The notes under the pieces were generated by a model. It saw nothing but the letters and a program-made list of their open reading frames with translations, made no database searches and was not told the origin of the DNA. Below, one piece after another: positions 28,078 through 36,091 of a stretch of 64,000 nucleotides of DNA (positions within the stretch are counted from its first letter, which is position 1; each line of letters begins with the position of its first letter). Source of the stretch: Mycolicibacter heraklionensis (GTDB lineage: Bacteria; Actinomycetota; Actinomycetes; Mycobacteriales; Mycobacteriaceae). The stretch spans positions 20,336 to 84,335 of the forward strand of contig LZME01000023.1 of the NCBI GenBank assembly GCA_001673575.1, given 5' to 3'. Made by a program: the position numbers and the translations under genes.

Positions 28078-28324
28078 TGAATTACTCCATCAGTCGAAAC
28101 TCGTACTGTGGATCGCGTCGATGCGAGTTACACCTTCACGGATGAGATGCAGGGAGGAAGCCTCCCTGGCTAGCGTGGGTGACGCGTCTTTCCGGGTGGC
28201 TGTGAACTCAACCTGCTAACGAACCTACGCCGATCTTCGGCGCACTGCAACGATTCGGTAGCGGTACCTATTTTGATCGCCTCCGAATTGCCTTGCAGCA
28301 AACCGCTTCGGGGACCTTTTCCAC

Positions 28325-28349
28325 GTTTAGGCGCCGGTGTCGCGGGTAA
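28325..28349 (+). promoter_or_regulatory. SigF-type promoter for the glycosyltransferase
   Basis: GTTT (28325-28328), 15-base spacer, GGGTAA (28344-28349). The ATG at 28359 is nine bases past the -10, suggesting a nearly leaderless transcript. The rest of the 28078-28324 gap shows only the STAS-gene upstream block. Confidence 0.68.
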
Positions 28350-28358
28350 CAACCGGTT

Positions 28359-29366
28359 ATGGCATTTCCGCAGACCACCCAGCGTTCGCTGCTCGTCTGG
28401 CATGTGCACGGGTCGTGGATGGACTCCTTCGTCGCCGGCGAACACCGCTACCTCATTCCGGTCAACGCTCCGCATGATCCCGACGGTCGCGGTTTGTGCG
28501 GTCGCGACTGGCCCCATGCGCAAGAAATTCCCCTGGCCGAACTGCGTGAACACGACATCGACCTGGTGGTACTGCAGCGACCACACGAGCTTGAGCTCAC
28601 CGCACGCCTGCTGGGCCGGCGGCCCGGAATCGATGTTCCCGCGGTGTACGTCGAGCACAACACCCCGCGGCCGTTCGTGGTGGAGAGCCTGCACCCGATC
28701 GCGGATCGCGGCGACATCCCGCTGATCCACGTCACCGCGTTCAACCAGCTGATGTGGGACAACGGCCGGGCGCCGACCATGGTGATCGATCATGGCATCG
28801 CCGACCCAGGCCATCTGTACACCGGGGACATCGCGGCCGCCGGAGCCCTGATCAACGAGCCGCTGCGGCGGTGGCGCACTGTCGGCGCGGACCTGCTGGG
28901 CGCGTTGGGGCAATCGGTGCCGGTCGACGTTTGGGGGATCGGCACCGAAGATCTCAACGATCCGGCGCATCGGTGCGCAGGCGTCGTCGGCCATGGCGAC
29001 CTGCGCACCGACCAGTTGATGAAGGAACTGGCGCACCGGCGGGTCTACCTGCACACCGCGCGCTGGACGTCGCTGGGCCTGTCGCTGCTGGAAGCCATGT
29101 TCTTGGGAATGCCGGTGGTGTCGGTGGCCGCCACGATGGCCCCGATCGTGGTGCCCCCCGAGGCGGGCGTCGTCAGCGCGGACCTCGACACCTTGCGGAC
29201 TGCGCTCAGCGGTCTGGTCGCCGACCGCTATCTGGCCGAGGTGGTCGGCAAGGCGGCCCGTAATTACGCCATGGAGCACTTCGGACTCGACCGATTCCTG
29301 TGTCAGTGGGACCAGGTCATCGAAGCGCAATGCAGCGCCAGGAGTAGCGGGGGAGTACTGCCGTGA
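28359..29366 (+). CDS. GT-B glycosyltransferase
   Basis: A 335-residue glycosyltransferase of the GT4-like group. The N-terminal half has LVWHVHGSWMDSFVAG; the C-terminal half has the donor-binding region HTARWTSLGLSLLEAMFLGMPVV, matching the EX7E pattern in SLLEAM...AP. Homologues in actinobacteria are typically followed by a second glycosyltransferase starting MKVAMISEHASP; here only a fragment of that partner remains (29363-29479). Acceptor and donor are unknown. Confidence 0.8.
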   Translation: MAFPQTTQRSLLVWHVHGSWMDSFVAGEHRYLIPVNAPHDPDGRGLCGRDWPHAQEIPLAELREHDIDLVVLQRPHELELTARLLGRRPGIDVPAVYVEHNTPRPFVVESLHPIADRGDIPLIHVTAFNQLMWDNGRAPTMVIDHGIADPGHLYTGDIAAAGALINEPLRRWRTVGADLLGALGQSVPVDVWGIGTEDLNDPAHRCAGVVGHGDLRTDQLMKELAHRRVYLHTARWTSLGLSLLEAMFLGMPVVSVAATMAPIVVPPEAGVVSADLDTLRTALSGLVADRYLAEVVGKAARNYAMEHFGLDRFLCQWDQVIEAQCSARSSGGVLP

Positions 29367-29479
29367 AGGTCGCAATGATTTCCGAACATGCCAGCCGGCT
29401 GGCAGGGCTGGGCGAAGCCGTCAACGTCATGGCCGTATCCACGGTCCGGATGGCTGCTCGGGTGTCGGGCTCTGGGTGA
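29363..29479 (+). pseudogene. Remnant of a second glycosyltransferase
   Basis: A GTG overlapping the previous stop (GTGA) begins MKVAMISEHASRLAGLGEAV, the characteristic N-terminus of MshA-like glycosyltransferases (usually SEHASPLA.LGG.DAGGQNVHV). After about 20 codons the match is lost and a TGA closes the frame at 38 codons; nothing downstream resembles the rest of the gene. Confidence 0.65.
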
Positions 29480-29596
29480 TGGCCTGCGCGCCAAATATGT
29501 AGGACCTGAGCGTTATTTGGCTAACCCTTGGTTCCGGAACACGGTCTACCTTCCGCGACGCTGAAGTGCTTGTCGCCGCCGGATGATCGGAGGAAA

Positions 29597-30445
29597 ATGG
29601 TGACATCTAACGGCGGACCTGGGCGGAGCCGAGACATGGCGGTGACGAGCCGCAGTGACATGATGCGCGACGTGGCGGAGCTGGTGCAGACGTTGAATCA
29701 GCGAGCACGTGTCGACGCCGACGGTGCACTCGATGAACTGGTGGCGAATCTGTTGGGGCACATGTCTTGTGCGCAACACGCTGGTGTCACGCTCACGACA
29801 TCGGGTGGCGAGGTGCGAACTCTGGCCGCGACAGACCGGTACCCGGCGGTGCTGGACGACATCCAGCGCCGGCAGGGGGAGGGGCCCTGTCTGGCCGCGG
29901 CGTGGAAGCATCACGTCATTCGCCTGGATGACATCTGCAGCGAGGAGCGCTGGCAGTTGTATTGCCGGGAGGTCGCAGCCACGACTCCGATCCGTTCCGT
30001 TCTGGCATTCGAAATATTCACCGGTGACGGCACCACAGGTGCCCTGAACTTCTACTCCCAGTCCGCGAACGTTTTCGATGACGACTCGGTGGAGTTGGGT
30101 TTGGTTTTGGCTACCCACGCTGCCCTGGCTTGGCATATGGTTCGCCGCGACGAACAGTTCCGCAGCGCGCTGGCCTCCCGTGACGTCATCGGCCAGGCCA
30201 AGGGCATGCTCATGGAGCGGTTCGACATCGACGCGTTACAAGCCTTCGAGCTGCTCAAGCGACTATCGCAGACCTCCAACACGCCGCTGGCTGAGGTGGC
30301 ACAGCAACTGGTGGGTCGCGCAGGCACGGAGGAGCTAGGCAGCGCGTTAAGGTCGGCTTTCCGCCCTGATCGCCGCCCAGACGGTCTTGCCGCGAGGGGT
30401 GGGGATACTGCCCCATGCGCGACTCAGCGCGCAGACAACCGCTAG
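29597..30445 (+). CDS. GAF-ANTAR putative RNA-binding antiterminator
   Basis: A 282-residue signalling protein. Residues 40-175 are a GAF sensor domain (GVTLTTSGGEVRTLAATDRY, RRQGEGPCLAAAW); residues 180-240 are an ANTAR RNA-binding domain (SRDVIGQAKGMLMERFDIDALQAFELLKRLSQ). ANTAR proteins act as transcription antiterminators at paired stem-loops. CGGAGGA precedes the ATG. The 3' part extends 99 bases over the end of the convergent STAS-HATPase gene, giving an Arg-rich tail not typical of the family. Confidence 0.83.
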   Translation: MVTSNGGPGRSRDMAVTSRSDMMRDVAELVQTLNQRARVDADGALDELVANLLGHMSCAQHAGVTLTTSGGEVRTLAATDRYPAVLDDIQRRQGEGPCLAAAWKHHVIRLDDICSEERWQLYCREVAATTPIRSVLAFEIFTGDGTTGALNFYSQSANVFDDDSVELGLVLATHAALAWHMVRRDEQFRSALASRDVIGQAKGMLMERFDIDALQAFELLKRLSQTSNTPLAEVAQQLVGRAGTEELGSALRSAFRPDRRPDGLAARGGDTAPCATQRADNR

Positions 30446-31129
30446 GCCCGAGTCCCGGGCCGGGAAGCCGTCAGTCGCTTCGTGGAGCACCGCCGGGGCG
30501 GCCTCTGCGTCTTGTACCGCGATGGTGACCGTGGAGCCGGCGCTTTCCAGCAGCACCGTCGGTGAGCTTTCTGTGTGGCGCAATACATTCTCCACCAGCA
30601 CGTCCACGATCACCTTGGCCGTTGGTATCGACTGATCCTGCGACCAGCTGGCCAGCCATTCCGCGACGAAGTCACGGGCGCGGCGCAGGCTGCTCAAGCG
30701 GCGTGGCAATTCTGTGCTGGCCCTGCAGCGGGTGCGGCTGGAGCGTGGCACCGAGCCCAACGCAGTCTCAAGGTCCGGGTGTGCCGGGACGTAGCGCGTC
30801 ACGCCGGTTTCGGCGAGCCGCGCCATTGTTTCGAGGCGGTCGCAGACCAACAGGATTGGGATATCGGGCCAGACCCTCACATGCCAACGGGCGCTGGTGA
30901 ACACAGACCACGCTGAGAGCGCCGGGACGTGCAGTTCGCCGACGTCAACCAGCACTGCGGGCGGTTCGGTGAGCGCTGCCTTGATCACGCTGTCGCGCAG
31001 TTGGAGGTAGTTGCTGCTGTCCAGGGTTCCGACAGCGGTCAGCAGGCACACCCCGCCCACATCACTTGCCGACACAGTGAGTTGACCTGGCGCCCTAGTC
31101 ATGGCCGCACCCGGTCTGCAGTCCGTCAT
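30347..31129 (-). CDS. STAS-HATPase fusion (anti-anti-sigma/anti-sigma)
   Basis: A 260-residue protein joining two partner-switching modules. Residues 15-115 are STAS-like (VCLLTAVGTLDSSNYLQLRD, AVLVDVGELHVPALSAWSVF); residues 145-258 are a GHKL ATPase of the RsbW type, with its N-box DVLVENVLRHTESSP and a G-box like DSGLAVVCALSRAWG. The STAS loop has VPALSAW rather than the usual SSG. One chain thus combines a possible antagonist with a possible anti-sigma kinase. An ATG nine codons later is an alternative start. Confidence 0.75.
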   Translation of the reverse strand: MTDCRPGAAMTRAPGQLTVSASDVGGVCLLTAVGTLDSSNYLQLRDSVIKAALTEPPAVLVDVGELHVPALSAWSVFTSARWHVRVWPDIPILLVCDRLETMARLAETGVTRYVPAHPDLETALGSVPRSSRTRCRASTELPRRLSSLRRARDFVAEWLASWSQDQSIPTAKVIVDVLVENVLRHTESSPTVLLESAGSTVTIAVQDAEAAPAVLHEATDGFPARDSGLAVVCALSRAWGSIPTPRGKTVWAAIRAESRP

Positions 31130-31201
31130 CGCACTCGTACACCACTGAGGGGCTAATTACCCGCCCGTGGCGACAAGTTCACCTGTCGTGCCGCCGCAAT
31201 T

Positions 31202-31840
31202 TCAGCTCACAGTCAACAGGGTGTGGTCCAGATCGGAGAGCACCTCAGGAGGCAGCTTGCCGGTGAATGCGGCCAGGAAGCGAGCTGCCAGGTCTCGCAC
31301 TTTGACGTTGGTCTCCTGCGAGCGCCACACCAGGATGTCGAACGCGCGTTCGGCGGAGATGCCGTAGGCCACCATCAGCACGCCCTTGGCCTGCTCGATC
31401 ACCGCACGGGACTCGGCGACCTCGGAGACCGCGGCGCTGACATCGGCCTGCAGCACATTGGTGACGTCGACATAGAAGCCGGCCGTGCCGGTCACCGTGC
31501 CGGCGTCGTCGAGCATGCGGTCGCCGACCACGATCACCCAGTGCTCTTGCCCGCCGGTGTCGATGATCCGGTGCCGGCTGCTGAAGGGCTCGCCCTCCAC
31601 GACGCGTTCCAGCACCTCAGCCACTTGGGCGCGGTCCTCGGGATGCTTGTGCTGCAGCAGCAACTCGGTGCTCGGTGTCACCGTGCCCGGCTCGTAGCCG
31701 TGCATGCGGGCTACCGTATCCGACCACTCCCAGCGCTGCTCGCCGAGCCAGTAACGGAACCGGCCGACCCGCTGCGGCTCACCGTGGCCGACTACCAGAT
31801 CGAGATCACTCTGGACCTCAGAGTCGTCGCCCATTGGCAT
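31202..31840 (-). CDS. PAS-ANTAR putative RNA-binding regulator
   Basis: A 212-residue protein from the ATG at 31840. Residues 15-130 are a PAS_3-type sensor (GRFRYWLGEQRWEWSD, HGYEPGTV, HKHPEDR, GFYVDVTNV); residues 140-205 are an ANTAR domain (AVIEQAKGVLMVAYGISAERAFDILVWRSQ). The frame stays open to 31930, but the conserved part begins near GEPQRVG and a SigF-like -10 GGGTAT (31874-31879) with a weak -35 lies inside that extension, favouring the shorter start. Probably controls target mRNAs by antitermination. Confidence 0.8.
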   Translation of the reverse strand: MPMGDDSEVQSDLDLVVGHGEPQRVGRFRYWLGEQRWEWSDTVARMHGYEPGTVTPSTELLLQHKHPEDRAQVAEVLERVVEGEPFSSRHRIIDTGGQEHWVIVVGDRMLDDAGTVTGTAGFYVDVTNVLQADVSAAVSEVAESRAVIEQAKGVLMVAYGISAERAFDILVWRSQETNVKVRDLAARFLAAFTGKLPPEVLSDLDHTLLTVS

Positions 31841-32046
31841 CACGAACGAAGCGTTGACATCCCCGACCACCGCATACCCGCCTTCTCGTACCCCAACAGT
31901 ATGAGCTGATTCCAATGGCCGGCGGGGCAAACCGCAGCCTGGAATCGCAGGAATGAACGCACGGACGATCCAGACTGGCGCTGCCTCCTGAACGCCCGAG
32001 CGACGTAACTATCCACAATTTCGTCGCGCTGCGCAACTACCACTTT

Positions 32047-32072
32047 GTTTCCCCGTCGGCCGAGCCGGGTAA
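32047..32072 (+). promoter_or_regulatory. SigF-type promoter for the MPT63-like gene
   Basis: GTTT (32047-32050), 16-base spacer, GGGTAA (32067-32072), 70 bases upstream of the GTG at 32142. Confidence 0.65.
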
Positions 32073-32141
32073 GCGCTGTGACAGGTGTGTTCCAGCAAAG
32101 CGGACCGCCACGAAATATCGACTCGATGGAAGGAGTCAGAA

Positions 32142-32621
32142 GTGAAGCTCTCCAAGACTGCGGCCAAGACCGCCGCCGGCGCGGCCGGAATTGCCGCGCT
32201 GAGTGTTTTCTCCGCGACCACCGCCACGGCCGAGCCGGCGATCCAACCGTTCGGCACGCCCGAACAGCTCAATGACGGGGCGATGGCCACGTCCTACACA
32301 GTCAGCAACCTGGGGCCCGCCAACGTCACCATTCCCGGGTACCAGCCTCACGGCAAGCTGTATCAAGCCGACGTGACGGCTCGTGCCGACCGGGGCACGG
32401 TGACCCCGGTGGTCGCCGACTTCAACGCGAGAGCGGCGAACAGCGACACCTACCGGGTGATCAACACGGTGCCCACTCCGGGCGGTATCAATCCCGGACC
32501 GATCGCGCAGGGCGCTGCGGCGAACGGCAAGATCTACTTCGATGTCACCGGTCCGGCGCCGGATGGAGTCGTATACAACGACGGTGTCCAGGACGTACTG
32601 GTCTGGACCAGCAAGGCCTGA
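32142..32621 (+). CDS. MPT63-like secreted protein (DUF1942)
   Basis: A 159-residue exported protein, the same length as M. tuberculosis MPT63 (Rv1926c). A signal peptide ends at TATAEP; the mature part is the beta-sandwich DUF1942 domain (YTVSNLGPANVTIPGYQPHGKLYQADVTA, GKIYFDVTGPAPDGVVYND). Function of the family is unknown; MPT63 is an immunogenic secreted antigen. The start is a GTG with AGGAG eight bases upstream. It is followed by a strong hairpin and preceded by a SigF-type promoter. Confidence 0.87.
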   Translation: MKLSKTAAKTAAGAAGIAALSVFSATTATAEPAIQPFGTPEQLNDGAMATSYTVSNLGPANVTIPGYQPHGKLYQADVTARADRGTVTPVVADFNARAANSDTYRVINTVPTPGGINPGPIAQGAAANGKIYFDVTGPAPDGVVYNDGVQDVLVWTSKA

Positions 32622-32634
32622 CGCCGGCGTTGAG

Positions 32635-32662
32635 CTGGGCCCGATCTTCGGATCGGGCCCAG
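32635..32662 (+). terminator. Perfect hairpin terminator after the MPT63-like gene
   Basis: CTGGGCCCGATC, loop TTCG, GATCGGGCCCAG: twelve perfect pairs with a UUCG-type tetraloop, then TTTCGCTT. It lies 13 bases past the stop. Confidence 0.85.
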
Positions 32663-32734
32663 TTTCGCTTGGCTTGCCCACCGGCCCTGCCGGTAGCCAC
32701 GGTTAGCCACGGCCACGACGGGTATGTCTGACTC

Positions 32735-32833
32735 ATGACGTCCCTGAATTGCTCGTTGTGGGGGGAGAAGTTTCGTCCCACGGAACTGGCTCGCCCGGAG
32801 ATCCGGGCGACTTCGCCCGAGTTGGCGGCGTAA
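32735..32833 (+). CDS. Possible 32-residue upstream ORF of udgX
   Basis: An ATG opens a 32-codon frame (begins MTSLNCSLWGEKF) ending five bases before the udgX start. A GGGTAT at 32719-32724 with GTTA 14 bases earlier is a poor SigF-like promoter 11 bases before this ATG. No ribosome site or homology supports it; it could be a small leader peptide or chance. Confidence 0.2.
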   Translation: MTSLNCSLWGEKFRPTELARPEIRATSPELAA

Positions 32834-32838
32834 GTGTC

Positions 32839-33522
32839 ATGGCATCGGCGAAAGAGCCAGGGGCGCAGCGCTATCTACCGGAACGACGGACGCTGGGGGC
32901 GCTGCGTGAGGCGGCTGCGCAGTGCCGCGGTTGCACGCTGTACCGCGACGCGACGCAGACCGTGTTCGGCGAGGGGCACCGGGGTGCGCCGCTGATGCTG
33001 GTCGGTGAGCAACCCGGCGATCACGAGGATCTCGAGGGCCACCCTTTCGTCGGCCCGGCCGGGCGATTGCTGGACCGTGCGGTACGCGACGCCGGCATAG
33101 ACCCGGCGCAGGTGTATGTGACCAACGCGGTCAAGCACTTCAAGTTCACCCGCCGCGAGGGCAAACGCCGGATCCACCAGAAGCCGGGCCGCACCGAGGT
33201 GGTGGCGTGCCGGCCGTGGCTGATCGCCGAGATCGACTCGGTGCGGCCGGAAGTGGTGATCTGCCTGGGCGCCACGGCCGCACAGTCGTTGCTCGGACCC
33301 TCGTTTCGTATCTCCACCGGACGCGGCGAGCTGCTGTGCCTGCCTGGCCTAGCCGGGTCCAACGGCCGGCCGCGGGTCCTGGCCACGGTTCATCCCTCGG
33401 CGGTGCTTCGTGACCGCAGCGACCAGCATGCGCAAGCCTACGAAGCATTCGTCGACGACCTGCGGATAGCCCGCAACGCCGTGACCGGAGGTAGCGCACC
33501 GCTGGTGCACCCCGCCGTTTGA
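32839..33522 (+). CDS. udgX: UdgX-type uracil-DNA glycosylase
   Basis: A 227-residue family-4-like uracil-DNA glycosylase of the UdgX subgroup. It has the [4Fe-4S] cysteines (CRGC at residues 30-33 and CRPW), the catalytic region GEQPGDHEDLEGHPFVGPAG, the KHFKFTRREGKRRIHQKP loop and the late ATVHPSAVLR. In M. smegmatis UdgX the histidine of the KRRIH loop (His113 here) forms a covalent bond with the deoxyribose after uracil removal, a reaction unique to this group. The diagnostic loop is intact, so this should be an active, uracil-DNA-trapping enzyme. Confidence 0.92.
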   Translation: MASAKEPGAQRYLPERRTLGALREAAAQCRGCTLYRDATQTVFGEGHRGAPLMLVGEQPGDHEDLEGHPFVGPAGRLLDRAVRDAGIDPAQVYVTNAVKHFKFTRREGKRRIHQKPGRTEVVACRPWLIAEIDSVRPEVVICLGATAAQSLLGPSFRISTGRGELLCLPGLAGSNGRPRVLATVHPSAVLRDRSDQHAQAYEAFVDDLRIARNAVTGGSAPLVHPAV

Positions 33523-33541
33523 CAAACCCGGTGGCGGGTAA
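33517..33541 (+). promoter_or_regulatory. SigF-type promoter for the TPP oxidase operon
   Basis: GTTT (33517-33520), 15-base spacer, GGGTAA (33536-33541), 28 bases upstream of the ATG at 33569. It overlaps the end of udgX. Confidence 0.68.
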
Positions 33542-33568
33542 CCGTGTGCGTGTTGAAGGGAGCAACCA

Positions 33569-35389
33569 ATGCCGAAAACCGCGGACTTCATCCTCGATAG
33601 GCTGCGTCAGTGGGGGGTGCACCGGATCTTCGGCTACCCCGGTGACGGCATTCTCTCGATGGTCGGCGCCTTGGACCGGGCCGGCGGAGACCCCGAACTC
33701 ATCCAGCCGCGCCACGAGGAGATGGCGGCTTTTATGGCCACCGGCCACGCCAAATTCACCGGCGAGCTCGGGTGTTGCTTGGCCACCTCGGGCGGCGGGG
33801 CGATCCACCTGCTCAACGGGCTCTACGACGCCAAGCTGGACCACCAGCCGGTGGTCGCGATCATCGGTCAGCAGAAGCGGATGTCGCTGGGCGCGGCCTT
33901 CCAGCAGGAGATCGACCCGAACTCGCTGTACAAGGACGTCTCTTCGGACTTCGTTCAAACCTGCATGGCGCCGGTCCAAGCTCGCCACCTGGTGGACCGG
34001 GCCTGCAAGGTGGCGCTGACCAATCGGACCGTGGCGACCATCATCCTGCCCGAGGACGTCGCCGAGGAAGAGGCGGTCCCGTCACCGCCACGCCAGCATG
34101 GGGCCGTCTTCAGCAGTGTCGGGTGGACCAAACCGCGGATGATCCCGCCGCAGCACGAGCTGCGCAAAGCCGCCGAGATCCTCAACGAGGGCGAGAAAGT
34201 GGCGATCCTGGTGGGCGCGGGAGCCGCTGACGCCGCCGACGAAGTGGTCGAGGCCGCCGATCTGCTCGGCGCCGGTGTCGCCAAGACGTCGTTGGGACGC
34301 GCCGCGCTGCCCGATGAATTGCCGTATGTGACCGGGCCGATCGGACTGCTGGGCTCCACGGCCAGTGAGGCCATGATGTCGGGTGCCGACACCTTGCTCA
34401 TGATCGGGACCAGCTTCCCCTACGCCGAGTGGTTGCCCAAAGAAGGGCAGGCTCGCGGGGTGGAGATCAACCACGACGGCCGGATGATCGGGGTGCGCTA
34501 CCCGGTCCAGGCCAATCTGATCGGTGACTCCAAAGACACTCTGGCCGAACTGATACCGCTGTTGAACCGCAAGAAGGACCGGTCCTGGCGGCGCAAGATC
34601 GAAAGCGAAGTGGAGACCTGGTGGCGGGTTCTCGATGACCGGGCCCACGATAAGGCCAGCCCGCTCAATCCCGAACTGGTGGTGCACGAGCTCGCCAAGC
34701 GTCTGCCCGACAACGCCATCGTCACCACCGACGCGGGGTCGGTCGCCAACTGGTGGGCGCGGCACCTGCGGCTGCGGCGCGGCATGGCGGCCTCACTGGC
34801 CGGGAACCTCGCGACCATGGGGCCCGGCACTCCGTATGCGATCAGCGCCAAGCTCGCTCACCCGGACCGGCCGGTGATCGCCGTCGTCGGCGATGGCGTC
34901 TTTCAGATGAATGGGATGGCCGAGATGATCACCGTGAAGCGCTATCTGGACCGGCTGTCTGATGGACCGCTGATCTTCTGCGTATTCAACAACCAGGACC
35001 TCAACCAGGTGACCTGGGAGCAGCGGGCCATGGGCGGCGAGCCCAAGTTCGAAGACTCGCAGATGATCCCGGACGTGCCTTACGCCGAATTCGCCAAACT
35101 TCTCGGCTTGACCGGAATTCGATGCGACAGCCCGGATACGATCGGCCAGGCCTGGGACCAGGCGCTGTCTGCGCCCGGTCCAGTGGTGCTCGAAGTCGTG
35201 GTGGACCCCGATATTCCGCCGGTGCCACCGCATATCGAAAAGATGATCGCCAAGAACACCGCCAAAGCGATCATCAAGGACCCGGACCGCGTAAGCGTCG
35301 TCACCAAGGGTGCTAAGCAGAAGATGCACGAGTTCGCCGAGTCGGCCAAGCAGTCGGTGCGCGACATCCGCAGCAAGAACGGCGGGTAA
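33569..35389 (+). CDS. Thiamine pyrophosphate-dependent enzyme (pyruvate oxidase-like)
   Basis: A 606-residue three-domain TPP enzyme (Pyr, central and PP domains). The catalytic Glu lies in PRHEEMAAFMATGHAK, and the cofactor motif is GDGVFQMN...NNQDLNQVTW in the C-terminal domain. Closest in layout to POX5/pyruvate-oxidase-like proteins of actinobacteria, whose substrate and electron acceptor are not established. The C-terminus ends with a charged tail (KQKMHEFAESAKQSVRDIRSKNGG). GAAGGGAG precedes the ATG. It starts a three-gene SigF-type operon. Confidence 0.88.
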   Translation: MPKTADFILDRLRQWGVHRIFGYPGDGILSMVGALDRAGGDPELIQPRHEEMAAFMATGHAKFTGELGCCLATSGGGAIHLLNGLYDAKLDHQPVVAIIGQQKRMSLGAAFQQEIDPNSLYKDVSSDFVQTCMAPVQARHLVDRACKVALTNRTVATIILPEDVAEEEAVPSPPRQHGAVFSSVGWTKPRMIPPQHELRKAAEILNEGEKVAILVGAGAADAADEVVEAADLLGAGVAKTSLGRAALPDELPYVTGPIGLLGSTASEAMMSGADTLLMIGTSFPYAEWLPKEGQARGVEINHDGRMIGVRYPVQANLIGDSKDTLAELIPLLNRKKDRSWRRKIESEVETWWRVLDDRAHDKASPLNPELVVHELAKRLPDNAIVTTDAGSVANWWARHLRLRRGMAASLAGNLATMGPGTPYAISAKLAHPDRPVIAVVGDGVFQMNGMAEMITVKRYLDRLSDGPLIFCVFNNQDLNQVTWEQRAMGGEPKFEDSQMIPDVPYAEFAKLLGLTGIRCDSPDTIGQAWDQALSAPGPVVLEVVVDPDIPPVPPHIEKMIAKNTAKAIIKDPDRVSVVTKGAKQKMHEFAESAKQSVRDIRSKNGG

Positions 35390-35395
35390 TCGCCG

Positions 35396-36091
35396 ATGAC
35401 CACTTTGGGGGTGCCCGGAGCCCTGCGTCGCCGGCCGCCGCACCTAGACGGTGTCTACGTGCCGCAGGAGGATTCGCATCTTCTGATCGAGACCATGGAA
35501 CGCACGGGGTTGGCCCGCGCGGCCCGGGTGCTGGACCTGTGCACCGGCAGCGGGGTGGCGGCCATCGCTGCGGCCGAGCTGGGTGCACAGAGTGTCACTG
35601 CGTTCGACATCTGCCCGCGAGCGGTTCGGTGTGCCCGGGATAACGCGCGCGCCGCCGGTGTCGACGTAGTGATTCGCCAGGGGCCGTGGGGTGGTGCATT
35701 GCGCTGTGCCCCATTTGATCTCGTGGTAGCCAACCCGCCCTATGTGCCCTCGCCGAGTGGCGGTGGGCCCATTCCGTCGGCGGGCGGTCCGGAATGGTCG
35801 TGGAACGGCGGCGTCGACGGGCGAATCGTGCTGGATCCGCTCTGCCGGTCGGCAGCGGAGCTGTTGCGCAGCGGCGGTTCCCTGCTGCTGGTGCAGTCCG
35901 CCCTGGCTGACGTCGCGCACTCATTGCACAGCCTGCGGGAATCGGGCCTGTCGGCCGAGATCGCCGCTGTCCGGAGTATTCCGTTCGGACCGGTGCTCTC
36001 GGCGCGCGCCGGCTGGCTGGAATCCACCGGCCGGGTATCGCACGGCTGTCGTGTGGAGCAACTAGTGGTGATCCGGGCGGATAAGCCGTGA
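35396..36091 (+). CDS. HemK/PrmC-like class I methyltransferase
   Basis: A 231-residue S-adenosylmethionine-dependent methyltransferase: SAM loop LDLCTGSGVAAIAAAELGA (residues 45-63) and the NPPYVPSP motif (about 116-123) typical of N5-glutamine and N6-adenine methyltransferases. The short N-terminus lacks the PrmC helical domain, so it is probably not the release-factor enzyme itself. It follows the TPP enzyme by six bases and overlaps the CDGSH gene (GTGA). Confidence 0.8.
   Translation: MTTLGVPGALRRRPPHLDGVYVPQEDSHLLIETMERTGLARAARVLDLCTGSGVAAIAAAELGAQSVTAFDICPRAVRCARDNARAAGVDVVIRQGPWGGALRCAPFDLVVANPPYVPSPSGGGPIPSAGGPEWSWNGGVDGRIVLDPLCRSAAELLRSGGSLLLVQSALADVAHSLHSLRESGLSAEIAAVRSIPFGPVLSARAGWLESTGRVSHGCRVEQLVVIRADKP

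Noticed and set aside
31143-31180. SigF promoter upstream of the STAS-HATPase gene
   Set aside because: A minus-strand GGGTAA is present, but no GTTT-like -35 at the right spacing.
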